Notes: generated from the letters alone by a model not told the origin. A stretch of DNA of 64,000 nucleotides from Bacteroidia bacterium (GCA_030425425.1 JAUIAO010000022.1:16988-80987); one strand, 5' to 3'. Positions 24,474 through 33,504 are shown, counted from the first letter of the stretch. Translations and numbers: made by a program.

Positions 24474-25646
24474 CTAAACATTGAATCCCACAAGGGTAAA
24501 ATCGCTAAATCGATCTTTGGATATGATGTTTGATAGCCGCGGATCATTATATGATTTTATCTCGTTGTTTTCAAACAATTCGGTGATGGCTTCCTGATCT
24601 TCCTTTTCTATGCCGTCTGTATGGAGCAGCAACCAGGTGCCTGCTGCTTTCACTTCATAACTTTCTACGCCTGAGCCTGGAGGAGTAGATTGAATTTCAC
24701 CAGTCTCATTTTTTATGATCAACCCATTTCCTTTGTTATGAATTTGAAGTAGCTGTTGGTCTTTGTCCCAGACGACAATGGATAGGTGAGCGTTGATTTG
24801 ATGCTCTTCATTATTGATGTTTTCGAGGTTCTGGGCATTCAATACTTTGTTTACCCATTGATAGAAATGGTCGAATGAAAACATTTCTGCATAATTATAT
24901 TCTTCCAGGTAGGTGTTGAGATAAAGGGTAAGGAGGGTGCCACTTTTATTCTCAATATGGCAGTCGGTCAGAACCATGACCAAGAGGTTTTGCCTTTGTC
25001 TGATCCAGAAAAAATCTCCTCCCAGATAATTTGCCGGCTGATTATAGAATATTGAATGGTCGAAGTAGTCATGCACATTGTTTTGCCTCAGAACTCTTTT
25101 TTGAAGTCTTTGGGTAGAAACCACTTCTGGGTCTTTGGGTTTGGGTTTCGATACACCCTGCAGCAAAACGTTCGTTTTGACAGATTCAGATACTTTGGAT
25201 TCCTGTGGATTTGCATTTTCAACCGGTAGAGGATTTTGATCCTCCGAGTGGTTTACCTCAGTATCTTCTTCTTGCGAGTCATTGTCCAAATCCTCTAGAA
25301 AAGCGTTCAAATAAATATTGAGTGCTGCGTAGATATTGGATTTTGCATAGATGACAAGGTGCTGATCTTCTAATTTCCTGAGAAATAGAAAGCCTCCATT
25401 ATCCAGGTATATCTTCATTTTGTTTGCAAAAGGAGAAAACCTATCAAAAAGTGATAACAACTTATTCAGATCGATAGTCTCTGAAGGAGACATTATCTCA
25501 ATTTTTTGAGTTTCCTGATGGACGAAAGCCAGCCCATCTATTTTTGAAATCTTCTCTAGCAGGTAATTCCCCAGCTCTAGTGATTTGTTGTTCATTCTGG
25601 TTTTATAGATGTGTCCGCCTATGCCTTTAATAGTCTGGACAATCAT
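24474..25646 (-). CDS. PP2C/SpoIIE-like protein with altered DxxGHG motif
   Basis: Residues 1-130 form an unrecognised N-terminal domain. An acidic, Ser/Gln-rich linker (130-175) leads to a C-terminal PP2C/SpoIIE fold. The metal-site Asp residues can be followed (YLGGDFFWI, VLTDCHIENKSG, LLHTDGIEK, SDFTLVGF), but the family DxxGHG motif reads DCHIENKSG and the final DD pair is SD. It may therefore be a weak phosphatase or a pseudophosphatase that binds a partner. It lies downstream of the intact REC-PP2C gene (26071-27309), separated by 172 nt plus a small gene. It resembles that gene only in the catalytic domain. Confidence 0.7.
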   Translation of the reverse strand: MIVQTIKGIGGHIYKTRMNNKSLELGNYLLEKISKIDGLAFVHQETQKIEIMSPSETIDLNKLLSLFDRFSPFANKMKIYLDNGGFLFLRKLEDQHLVIYAKSNIYAALNIYLNAFLEDLDNDSQEEDTEVNHSEDQNPLPVENANPQESKVSESVKTNVLLQGVSKPKPKDPEVVSTQRLQKRVLRQNNVHDYFDHSIFYNQPANYLGGDFFWIRQRQNLLVMVLTDCHIENKSGTLLTLYLNTYLEEYNYAEMFSFDHFYQWVNKVLNAQNLENINNEEHQINAHLSIVVWDKDQQLLQIHNKGNGLIIKNETGEIQSTPPGSGVESYEVKAAGTWLLLHTDGIEKEDQEAITELFENNEIKSYNDPRLSNIISKDRFSDFTLVGFNV

Positions 25647-25818
25647 TTTTGTTTTAGTCCCAATGCAATATAATGACTTATAACCTTGATATTGAAACTC
25701 ATAACGAATCTTGTATTCAATCCCTCAGACCTTTTCAAGGTTGATTTTTGTATCGTAAATCAGTGAAGATTAACAAATATTGCCGTCCTGCAGGTTGAAT
25801 ACATTTGTCAATACCCGG

Positions 25819-26055
25819 CTAAGCCATGACTAACTGAGCAGGCACTTCAACCCTGTAGAGTTCATCCACACTTTCAAAAACTGTATGAAGTAGTTTACCT
25901 TCCAATATTAAATTGGATTCTGGTGTTTCTACCTGATCTAGCTCAAATCCAAATTCATTGAATGTGGGCAAGGTTCTCAGGACTATTCTTTTCCATGCAA
26001 GTGGTGAGATGTTGGAGTTGGCCCAATTTTTAATGTCGATTGCGTTGGCTTTCAT
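25819..26055 (-). CDS. Small unknown protein behind the REC-PP2C gene
   Basis: The 78-residue acidic protein (MKANAIDIKNWANSN...) lies 15 nt downstream of the REC-PP2C gene on the same strand. It has a basic segment near the start (LAWKRIVLRTLPTF), then a mostly acidic beta-like half. There is no signal peptide or membrane helix. I recognise no family; its position suggests a regulatory partner of the phosphatase, but nothing in its sequence proves that. Confidence 0.55.
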   Translation of the reverse strand: MKANAIDIKNWANSNISPLAWKRIVLRTLPTFNEFGFELDQVETPESNLILEGKLLHTVFESVDELYRVEVPAQLVMA

Positions 26056-26070
26056 GATTGTTAGATTTGG

Positions 26071-27309
26071 TTATGGTTTGATTCCGATTAGTGAGATATC
26101 ATCTATCTGTTCTGTTTTACCCATCCAGGCAGATAAGTTTTCAGACAGATGGTTATTCTGTTCGCTAAATGGTTTTTCCTTAATGGTTTCCAGGGTTTCT
26201 AATAATTGCTTTCTTCCATATTTTTTCGTGAAATCATGGTTCATTTGATCGATGAATCCATCCGAAAACATGTAAAGGCTATCTGTTTTCTTTGGATCTA
26301 ATTGATGTTTGGTTACTGTTTTTTCGTCTTTGTTCCAGCTGCTTCCTATGGAAAACCTCTCGCCTTTGATGTGATTGATTTCACCATTTTCGAAATAGAC
26401 CAGGTCAGATTTGCAACCAGCAAAACACATGGTTTGATCTGTTTCATTGATTACCACTACGGAACCATCCATGCTGTTGTGTGAATTGTCATTACTAATA
26501 TTCGCTTCAGACAACACATTGTCCAGTTCTATCAGGATCTCGTCTGCATTGGTCAATTCATTCCTACTGACAATCTGCCATAGATACGAGATGGCCATGC
26601 TACTCTGTAAAGCCCCGGCGACACCATGTCCCATGCAGTCCATCAGCGCTATGATTTTGTAATTTTTGCCAGCTTTTTCAAATTCCGTAAACCAGTAGAA
26701 GTCACCGCTCACATGATCAAATGGTTTGAATAAAACAAAATGATCGGTGAACGCACTCTTAAGCTGCTTTTCGGAGGGAAGAAGATTTCTTTGTACGAGA
26801 CTTCCATATTCCAGACTCTCTACCATTCGGTCATTCAGCACTCTTAAGTTGTGCGTGCGTTCTTCTACCTTTTTTTCCAGTTCTTCATTTTTCTTTTCTA
26901 GCTGCTCCAGGAGGTTTTTACGTTCTAGCTTAAGCTTGTTGGACTCCAATGCTTTGTCCAGCGTAATTTTCAATTCACCCTGATCATAAGGCTTGGTGAT
27001 ATATTTATAGATACCAATTTTGTTGACAGCCTTTACGATAGATTGGATATCAGAAAAACCCGTAAGGATGATCCTGATCATATCAGGGTTATTTTCCAGG
27101 GTTTTTTCCAAAAGTTCTGTTCCAGTCATTTCCGGCATCTTTTGGTCGGTAATGATCAGGTCTACATTTTCTTTCTTTAGTATTTCTATTGCTTCATACC
27201 CGTTGTTAGCCGTGATGACATTGTAATGACGTTTAAAACTCAACCTGAAGATCCTCAGGTTGCTTTGTTCGTCATCTACATAAAGTATGGTGTATTGATG
27301 TTTGTTCAT
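26071..27309 (-). CDS. Response regulator with PP2C (SpoIIE/RsbU-type) phosphatase output
   Basis: The 412-residue protein has a receiver (residues 1-125; Asp in LIITDQKMPEMTG, Lys in ITKPYDQ), a coiled coil (125-165) and a SpoIIE phosphatase domain with all metal motifs intact: VSGDFYWF, LMDCMGHG, MFSDGFID and DDISLIGI. Such proteins remove phosphate from Ser/Thr on partner-switch proteins. The histidine kinase gene ends 11 nt upstream and should phosphorylate the receiver. A SiaC-like protein, a typical target of this phosphatase class in the Pseudomonas SiaABCD system, is encoded on the far side of the kinase (29602-29991). Confidence 0.9.
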   Translation of the reverse strand: MNKHQYTILYVDDEQSNLRIFRLSFKRHYNVITANNGYEAIEILKKENVDLIITDQKMPEMTGTELLEKTLENNPDMIRIILTGFSDIQSIVKAVNKIGIYKYITKPYDQGELKITLDKALESNKLKLERKNLLEQLEKKNEELEKKVEERTHNLRVLNDRMVESLEYGSLVQRNLLPSEKQLKSAFTDHFVLFKPFDHVSGDFYWFTEFEKAGKNYKIIALMDCMGHGVAGALQSSMAISYLWQIVSRNELTNADEILIELDNVLSEANISNDNSHNSMDGSVVVINETDQTMCFAGCKSDLVYFENGEINHIKGERFSIGSSWNKDEKTVTKHQLDPKKTDSLYMFSDGFIDQMNHDFTKKYGRKQLLETLETIKEKPFSEQNNHLSENLSAWMGKTEQIDDISLIGIKP

Positions 27310-27320
27310 GGATTAGTATC

Positions 27321-29450
27321 TTATTTGGGCAGTGTGATGACAAATTCAGTTCCTTTACCTTGCTCACTTTCCACATAGATTTCTCCATTGTGCTTCTCAA
27401 TGATTCCGTAACTAATGCTGAGTCCTAGTCCCGTACCTACACCTACAGGTTTGGTAGTGAAAAAAGGTTCGAAAATCCTCTTTTTCACATCTTCAGGTAT
27501 ACCCATCCCATTATCCTTGATACGGATATTGACACTCTTCTCAAGACTCTCAGTATAAATCCAGATTTTCTTTTCTTTTTGGTCTTCCGGGAATGCCTGA
27601 ATCGCATTGCTCAGGATATTCATAAATACTTGATTCAGCTGACCTGGGAAGCAATCAATTTCTCCGAGGGTATCATCATATAGTTTCTTGATCTCTACAT
27701 TGTCTTTTGTTTTGTTCTTAAGCAAAACCAATGTTGCATCCAGGTTTTCATTGATATTGGCGGACTTTTGTTCCTCTTCATCCAGTCGGCTAAATACCCT
27801 TAGGCCTTTTACGATTTCTATGGTTCTGACAGCTCCTTTCTTGATGTCAGAAACCAAAGCATCAATGTCTTCCGCCAGCTCGTCTATTTCTAGATCTTTT
27901 TTGAGTTCAATCAACTCTTCAAAATCTTCCATATTAGAAGTGTCGTTGATCTCTCTGAGTTTATTAATGATCGTAAACATCTCATCCATGGTGATTTTGA
28001 GCGTGTCTATACCATTATAAACGAAGTTGATCGGATTGTTGATCTCATGAGCAATACCAGCTGTTAGCTGACCCAGAGAGGCCATTTTTTCATTGTTGAC
28101 CAATTGCGATTGTGTCTCTTTCAACATAGATGAACTACTTCGCTCTTTTTGAAGCGCATCCTGAAGGTCTTTCTCTGCCATCATGAGCTTTTCAGAAACC
28201 ATAAGCTGCTCTTCCGCGATTTGGCGCATTTTAGATTCAGACTCTTTGGCCTTTTGCAATGCAGCTTCTACCTGTTCTTTAGCCAACTGCTCTTCTGTTA
28301 CATCCTTCGCAATACTCAGTAGGCCGGATACCTTTCCACTTCTATCTCTAAGCGGAGTGTAAGAGCTTAGGAGGATGAGGTCCTTGATTTTGGTTTTTGA
28401 GCTTTTAAATACTCCTTTCAGAGATTGATCAATACAAATGGTGTTTTCCTCATCATTCTGATCAAAGAACTCATAGATAGAAGTACCAATTAATTCTTTT
28501 GATCTCAGTCCAAACTTCGATAATTCTGTACCTTCACAAAGCTGGATTATACCTGATGCATCTGTAGATAAGATGATTTCTGGTGAATTCTCTACTACTG
28601 CCCGGAATTGCATTTCTTGTTTTTGGAGTTCCTCTTGAGCTTCGGTCAGCCTGAGATTTGCTTCCATCTGCCGCTGTGTGATGACTCTGAGCTCGCGCTC
28701 AGATTCCTGTAATTTCTTATTGTTATTTTCTAATTCCTGTTGCTTTTTTTCAAGATCTCTCTGAGTCATATATAGTTTCTCAGCGTCTTCCAGCTGTCGT
28801 TCACTAGACTCTCTTAGCTGGGTTTCTTGTTTTTGTGATCTGATCAGTACTTCATTGAGTTGTTCTCTGTCTTTTCTCTGCTGACCAACAAAGAATAGTA
28901 CTAACCCAAATACTATGGCGGATATAATGGTCACATTCGTAACCAAAAAGCCTAAGGACAAGTCCGGCAATATTTCTGGTTTGAAACTGATGGCCAGTTC
29001 TTCAAAAAAGGCACTGACAAGCGTAAAGACGATGAATAGTACTAACCAGGTGAATCCCTCATTGGAGTTTTTGAATGTTAGTGAGGCAATCAATGCCAAT
29101 AATGCCCAGAGCATAATTGCACCTGATGATCCAAAACCACCGAGCGACCACTGAAATAGGAAAGGAAGTAACAAACTTGCAAGAATCTGAACAGTACGGG
29201 CTATTTTGAAATTCTTGTGATAGGCATATGCAGCTATGTTGTAAAATGAAATAACTACGTAACCTAAAGGAAAAATTGCTGGTATTTTCAAACTGTAAAC
29301 CAAGCTGATACCTCCCCAAATAAGTCCTCCAATACTCATGAAGATGGCCAGATAAACCAGGAAGTTTTTTTGTAATTTTAATTCAGCATCGTCGGTATTT
29401 AACACACCGATCCTCTCAATGGATTGTGATAAACTCATTTTTCTAATCAA
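27321..29450 (-). CDS. Membrane histidine kinase with MASE-like sensor, coiled coil and PAS
   Basis: The 709-residue kinase has about six N-terminal membrane helices (residues 28-190), a long coiled coil (190-275), one PAS domain (about 278-390), a second coiled coil and a transmitter. The phosphoacceptor His lies in SLGQLTAGIAHEINNPINF. The HATPase part has NILSNAIQAF, DNGMGIPED and GTGLGLS. The NNPINF variant places it in the HisKA group typical of two-component kinases with multiple sensors. It lies directly upstream of the REC-PP2C gene (11-nt gap) and is its likely cognate kinase. The signal sensed by the membrane part is unknown. Confidence 0.88.
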   Translation of the reverse strand: MIRKMSLSQSIERIGVLNTDDAELKLQKNFLVYLAIFMSIGGLIWGGISLVYSLKIPAIFPLGYVVISFYNIAAYAYHKNFKIARTVQILASLLLPFLFQWSLGGFGSSGAIMLWALLALIASLTFKNSNEGFTWLVLFIVFTLVSAFFEELAISFKPEILPDLSLGFLVTNVTIISAIVFGLVLFFVGQQRKDREQLNEVLIRSQKQETQLRESSERQLEDAEKLYMTQRDLEKKQQELENNNKKLQESERELRVITQRQMEANLRLTEAQEELQKQEMQFRAVVENSPEIILSTDASGIIQLCEGTELSKFGLRSKELIGTSIYEFFDQNDEENTICIDQSLKGVFKSSKTKIKDLILLSSYTPLRDRSGKVSGLLSIAKDVTEEQLAKEQVEAALQKAKESESKMRQIAEEQLMVSEKLMMAEKDLQDALQKERSSSSMLKETQSQLVNNEKMASLGQLTAGIAHEINNPINFVYNGIDTLKITMDEMFTIINKLREINDTSNMEDFEELIELKKDLEIDELAEDIDALVSDIKKGAVRTIEIVKGLRVFSRLDEEEQKSANINENLDATLVLLKNKTKDNVEIKKLYDDTLGEIDCFPGQLNQVFMNILSNAIQAFPEDQKEKKIWIYTESLEKSVNIRIKDNGMGIPEDVKKRIFEPFFTTKPVGVGTGLGLSISYGIIEKHNGEIYVESEQGKGTEFVITLPK

Positions 29451-29601
29451 TAATCTTGTCTAACTAAAACAATAGTATCGTGCCTAGTGTGCGTCACAAG
29501 ACATGCTGGTGGATACTAAAGATATAGGGTTGGGTGGAATATAGCGGAAGGTAACTTTTTGTGCTACAGCATTTTAGCTGGTTTAATCAAATATAATACA
29601 A

Positions 29602-29991
29602 TTACATATTACTTGCTACTTTTGTTTGGTTTTCGATCAAGTCAATGTCAAGGTTCAGTGCATCTGCAAAGTCTTCTCCACATTCCAGCATGTCTTCATC
29701 GAATTCATCATAATACCATTTGTATTTCATGTGAATCCCTCGTTTTGATAGCTGACTGCTTTGTTTTAGCAAGTCGTAGATGCATTTGCTGGATGATGTA
29801 TTGAAATGCTTAAGATCTAACTCAATCGTCAAAACTTTGTTTTTCAAAGGCTTTTTAAAAAAGTTTATCAGCGGATTATAAAACTTTAGACTGTTCTCAG
29901 GACTGGAAACACCGGATAATCTGAATACTCCTGTTTTCAGATTGATATCCACTTCTGGGGTGATTCTAGTTGATGGTTTAAAAAATTTCAT
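29602..29991 (-). CDS. SiaC-like (DUF1987) partner-switch protein
   Basis: I start at MKFFKPSTRITPEVD (29991), which matches DUF1987 openings; an upstream ATG (30048) is less likely. The 129-residue protein shows FRLSGVSSPENSLKFYNPL and the conserved strand ending FNTSSSKCI, whose Thr corresponds to the phosphorylated Thr of SiaC. SiaC is phosphorylated by SiaB and dephosphorylated by the PP2C protein SiaA, and in one state activates the cyclase SiaD. Here a REC-PP2C protein is near, but no SiaB-like kinase or GGDEF protein is present in the window. Its output partner is therefore open. Confidence 0.8.
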   Translation of the reverse strand: MKFFKPSTRITPEVDINLKTGVFRLSGVSSPENSLKFYNPLINFFKKPLKNKVLTIELDLKHFNTSSSKCIYDLLKQSSQLSKRGIHMKYKWYYDEFDEDMLECGEDFADALNLDIDLIENQTKVASNM

Positions 29992-30162
29992 TCTCGCTGC
30001 TTGCCTGTTCTTTTGCCAGTACAAGGTTAGTGTAGTTTCTACAATCATCCTACGGATTACCGATGAACGCTAGGAAATTGTCGATAGAAAAGTTCAGGAA
30101 ATGGATGTTATTTCAAAATTGAACTATTTCATGATGTCAATTCAGTGAGTCTTCAATTATGA

Positions 30163-30531
30163 CTAGTCTTCTTGTAGAATTTTGATAATTGACTCTATAG
30201 TTTCTTTTAGTAAAATTTCGTTTTTAATGGGTTTGTCCAAAAACGCAAAAACTTCCAACGGAAAGGTTTTATCCTTGTTTTCCGGGTCTGCGGAGAGCAT
30301 AATGATGATAGGTTTGTTCTCCAGTGACTCTATAATATCAAATCCGCTAAAAGTATCGATGTTTACATCAAGAAAAAGAATGTCTGGTTGTATTTTCTGA
30401 ATACCCATGAGGGCAGAAACTGAATCCCTGAAAGAGTCATAATGCTCTAAATCAGGAAATTGATCTAGTTGCTTTTTCAGTATTACATTAAAAATTGGAT
30501 CGTCATCAACAATCACGTAGGAAAAACTCAT
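30163..30531 (-). CDS. REC-only response regulator (first of a paralogous pair)
   Basis: The 122-residue receiver resembles LytTR-type response regulators (SYVIVDDDPIFN) but lacks any output domain. Phosphoacceptor Asp55 is in ILFLDVNIDTFSG; Lys is in LDKPIKN. It is clearly paralogous to 31148-31531, sharing SYVIVDDDP, DSVSALMGI and NIDTF. The two flank the globin gene. It may shuttle phosphate or regulate by protein contact. Confidence 0.82.
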   Translation of the reverse strand: MSFSYVIVDDDPIFNVILKKQLDQFPDLEHYDSFRDSVSALMGIQKIQPDILFLDVNIDTFSGFDIIESLENKPIIIMLSADPENKDKTFPLEVFAFLDKPIKNEILLKETIESIIKILQED

Positions 30532-30722
30532 ATTCTATGCTTTGAATAACTCCGCAACACTCATTGATACATATATCAGCAAGTTTGCAAGAGTAAAGAT
30601 AGGTAGGTCATCAATATTTATCTAGTGAAACATGATTGACTTTGGTCATCGAATATTTTTATCGAGGTTAAGTTTGTTTAATGTTTTACAATAAAAAAAG
30701 GAAAAATATTCAACAATATTGA

Positions 30723-31136
30723 CTAATTCAGTGCTTCATCCTCATGCTGTATCAATCGAATAGCTACGTCAAGGACGTGATTCCACTGTTGTTCCAAACT
30801 ATCACTAAATTCAGGATCTACAGTTCTTATAGTTTCGATCATGCTTTTTTTCCAAATTTCATAATGCTCTGGTAGAATATTCATACCAAGAGTTCCATGT
30901 GTTTCTCTCAGTTTTTCAAACATGTATCTTCCTGCAAGGCTCTTTTGGTCCAGGTAGGTAATCACTGACATTAGTCCGTGTCTTAGTAATTTGGTTTGTT
31001 TATCAAAATCCACATGAGTGAATTTGTTCTTGATTTCCGTGCCAGAAGCCAGAAATCTATCGTAAAAAGAATAGATGAAGTCTTTGTTTTCTATGCACCT
31101 CAAGTAGCTGTTGATAACAGGTTTGTATTGTGACAT
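30723..31136 (-). CDS. Single-domain sensor-type globin
   Basis: The 137-residue all-helical protein matches bacterial sensor-type globins: FYDRFLASGTEIKNKF, then TKLLRHGLMSVI, and the F-helix RETHGTLGMNILPEHYEIW with proximal His80. It would bind haem and O2 or NO. No kinase or cyclase domain is attached. It is 11 nt downstream of the REC gene 31148-31531 and so cotranscribed with it; a second, paralogous REC gene follows after 191 nt. I infer a gas-binding partner of these receivers. Confidence 0.82.
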   Translation of the reverse strand: MSQYKPVINSYLRCIENKDFIYSFYDRFLASGTEIKNKFTHVDFDKQTKLLRHGLMSVITYLDQKSLAGRYMFEKLRETHGTLGMNILPEHYEIWKKSMIETIRTVDPEFSDSLEQQWNHVLDVAIRLIQHEDEALN

Positions 31137-31147
31137 TGTTTGCAGGA

Positions 31148-31531
31148 TTAAGCTGTGATTATTTGATCTTCGTCAAGCATATGTAACAAGTATTTAACGC
31201 TGCTCTCAAAGAACTTTGAATCATGGATAGGTTTATAAAAAAGCTCAAATACAGATTCAGGAAGATTCTCTTTCTTGATATCAGTATCAGAAGTCATTAA
31301 AATCACAGAAGGAGTATATTCTAGATTATTTAAAATGTCCGGACCATTGAAGGTGTCGATATTGTAGTCCATAAAAATGATTTCCGGACGGATTTTATTA
31401 ATCCCCATTAGGGCAGATACAGAGTCTTTATAGAATTCATAAAAATCGAGATCCTTTATGCGGTCCAGTTTTCTTTTCAGCAGCATGTGAAAAAGTGGAT
31501 CATCATCCACAATGACGTAAGAATGTTTCAT
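31148..31531 (-). CDS. REC-only response regulator (second of a paralogous pair)
   Basis: The 127-residue receiver has SYVIVDDDPLFH, phosphoacceptor Asp54 in IIFMDYNIDTFNG and Lys in YKPIHD. It lacks an output domain. It heads a two-gene unit with the globin (11-nt gap). A perfect 18-bp inverted repeat lies 47 nt upstream (31578-31595). Confidence 0.82.
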   Translation of the reverse strand: MKHSYVIVDDDPLFHMLLKRKLDRIKDLDFYEFYKDSVSALMGINKIRPEIIFMDYNIDTFNGPDILNNLEYTPSVILMTSDTDIKKENLPESVFELFYKPIHDSKFFESSVKYLLHMLDEDQIITA

Positions 31532-31577
31532 TACTTGTCTATAAAATGAGTAAAAGCTGTGGTTGATTGCTGGGAAT

Positions 31578-31595
31578 TGACCAACGAGTTGGTCA
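31578..31595. promoter_or_regulatory. 18-bp inverted repeat upstream of the REC-globin unit
   Basis: TGACCAACGAGTTGGTCA has perfect 8-bp arms around GA. No T run follows on either strand. It lies 47 nt from the start codon of the REC gene, a plausible operator for an unknown dimeric regulator. Confidence 0.45.
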
Positions 31596-31698
31596 TATGG
31601 CCGGAATGGATATGGCTAAAATAATATGTAGTAATTACACAGAGGAAAAATACTCGATGAATGGTAAGTTTTTAGGGATGTGAGGGTGTTTTATTTGT

Positions 31699-32580
31699 TC
31701 AATAGCCGAATTTCTTTAATTTTTGATCATCTTTTCTCCAGTCTTTTTCCACCTTCACGAAGGTCTCCAGGTGAACTTGTTTGCCAAAAAAGCTTTCAAG
31801 TTCTTTTCTGGATTGAATTCCCAGTTTTTTGATTGATTCTCCTTTTTTACCAATGATGATGCCTTTTTGAGAATCTCGCTCCACATAGATTTCTGCCTGA
31901 ATTCTGATGATGGTCTCATCTTCTTTGAAAGAATTAACGACTACTTCACTGCTGTATGGAATTTCCTGTTTGTAGATAAGGAATATCTTTTCCCTAATGA
32001 TCTCTGCAGCAATAAATCGCTCTGTTTTATCGGTGAGTTCGTCTTCAGGGAAAAATGGAGGATGGGTTGGTAGGAGGCTGGCGATTTTCGATTGTAACAG
32101 TTCTACGCCTTCTCCGTTTTCTGCTGAAACGACAATTGGCTCCAGCCAGTCATATTCTTCTTTCCAGTAATTGATTTTATCATTTACCTGAGTGCCTTTT
32201 CCCAGGTCAATTTTATTGATTACAAAAAGTATTGGAATCTCAGACGCTTTGGCCATTTTGATCCAGTCCTTATGATCATTTTTTTCTCCTAGCTCTACCA
32301 TGAAGACAATTACATCAGCATCTTCCAGAGATTTCTTCACGTAACCCATCATTCGCTCTTGCAGCTTGTAGGACGGATCCAGTGTCCCAGGAGTATCTGA
32401 GAATACTATCTGGTACTGATCAGTGGTGATGATTCCGAAAATTCTATGACGGGTTGTCTGCGCTCTGTTAGTAACGATAGATATTCGCTCACCAGTGAGG
32501 CGATTCATCAATGTGGATTTGCCAACATTTGGCTTACCCATGATTGTAACAAACCCAGATTTGTAATTGCTGTTGTCCAT
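31699..32580 (-). CDS. era: Ribosome-assembly GTPase Era
   Basis: The 293-residue protein has a P-loop GKPNVGKST, the DTPG motif, NKID, and a C-terminal KH domain with GIIIGKKGESIKKLG (residues 240-255) for 16S rRNA binding. Era helps 30S maturation. The length is normal. It stands alone between the REC-globin unit and an AraC-type gene. Confidence 0.97.
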   Translation of the reverse strand: MDNSNYKSGFVTIMGKPNVGKSTLMNRLTGERISIVTNRAQTTRHRIFGIITTDQYQIVFSDTPGTLDPSYKLQERMMGYVKKSLEDADVIVFMVELGEKNDHKDWIKMAKASEIPILFVINKIDLGKGTQVNDKINYWKEEYDWLEPIVVSAENGEGVELLQSKIASLLPTHPPFFPEDELTDKTERFIAAEIIREKIFLIYKQEIPYSSEVVVNSFKEDETIIRIQAEIYVERDSQKGIIIGKKGESIKKLGIQSRKELESFFGKQVHLETFVKVEKDWRKDDQKLKKFGY

Positions 32581-32619
32581 GAGCCTGCAATTTCGTCAAA
32601 ACAAAGGAAAACTTTTAGA

Positions 32620-33369
32620 TTAAAATGTCAGCCCGGCCATTTGCACGAATTCTTTTGGTTGAATATCCATGAAATAGCGAAATTCTTTGATCAAATGAGA
32701 CTGGTCATAATAACCTGATAGGAAAGTCATTTGCGTAAGGTTGAGGCTATCTTTATGCTCGATGTAGCTATGAAGAAAGTGGCTCAATTTTTCAATCTTA
32801 CAAAACTCCTTCGGGGTTAATCCAATTTCTCTATTGAATTTCTGCTCTAAGCTGGATTTGCTAATACCCAGCTGATCGTTCACGTCTTTTACTTTTATTT
32901 TTCCATTGCTGGCTTTCATCATTTCTATTGCCTCTTCCAATATAAAATCCGGTTCAAAATGTGGGAGCTTTTGCCACCACGATTTTATATGATTTTCAAA
33001 ATCATCCGAGTTTTTGATTTCCGGGAAACGACCAAAACGTATCAACTGATCACGCTCTGCACATGAACCCGGTGAAAAGAACAATCCGGTGAATTGTGCG
33101 GGAATTTTGGCACAGATCATCTGAATATTTTCACCTGCCAGAGTCATTCCCTTGCTTCTACAGCTAGAAATAATCATTTCATTCGTTTCAATAGTGATTT
33201 GACGGATGCTTCCGATCAGAGATCTTTTAATCGGGCTTCCCAGATTCATTGTGAGGTCGATATGATTATCCGGCATGAAGTGATATTGACTTTGTTTATT
33301 GGGCAAGTCAAAGGTTTTGATGGTGGCTACAGTTTCATGAAATGTAGGAGATGGTTTGATTAAAAACAT
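32620..33369 (-). CDS. AraC-family transcriptional regulator
   Basis: I start at MFLIKPSPTFHETV (33369); the upstream ATG (33402) adds an unlikely basic segment. The 249-residue protein has an N-terminal ligand-type domain (about 1-150) and a C-terminal double-HTH AraC domain (about 155-249: VNDQLGISKSSLEQKFNREIGLTPKEF and MTFLSGYYDQSHLIKEF). The second HTH keeps the typical GYYDQSH..KEF pattern. It ends 39 nt before the era start on the same strand. The target is unknown. Confidence 0.85.
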   Translation of the reverse strand: MFLIKPSPTFHETVATIKTFDLPNKQSQYHFMPDNHIDLTMNLGSPIKRSLIGSIRQITIETNEMIISSCRSKGMTLAGENIQMICAKIPAQFTGLFFSPGSCAERDQLIRFGRFPEIKNSDDFENHIKSWWQKLPHFEPDFILEEAIEMMKASNGKIKVKDVNDQLGISKSSLEQKFNREIGLTPKEFCKIEKLSHFLHSYIEHKDSLNLTQMTFLSGYYDQSHLIKEFRYFMDIQPKEFVQMAGLTF

Positions 33370-33504
33370 GGCTTTTTTTCTCCCAATACAGGGAGAGAGC
33401 ACGAAACTCTTATTTAAAAAAATGCCGAATTGTTAACATAAATGATGATTAAGTAAATAATCACGCATGTTTACAATCTTTTTAGAATGATAATAAGGGT
33501 ATTT

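Noticed and set aside
25735..25765. Short hairpin ACCTT-TTC-AAGGT with T run
   Set aside because: The stem is only five pairs and the T run faces a strand with no gene ending nearby.
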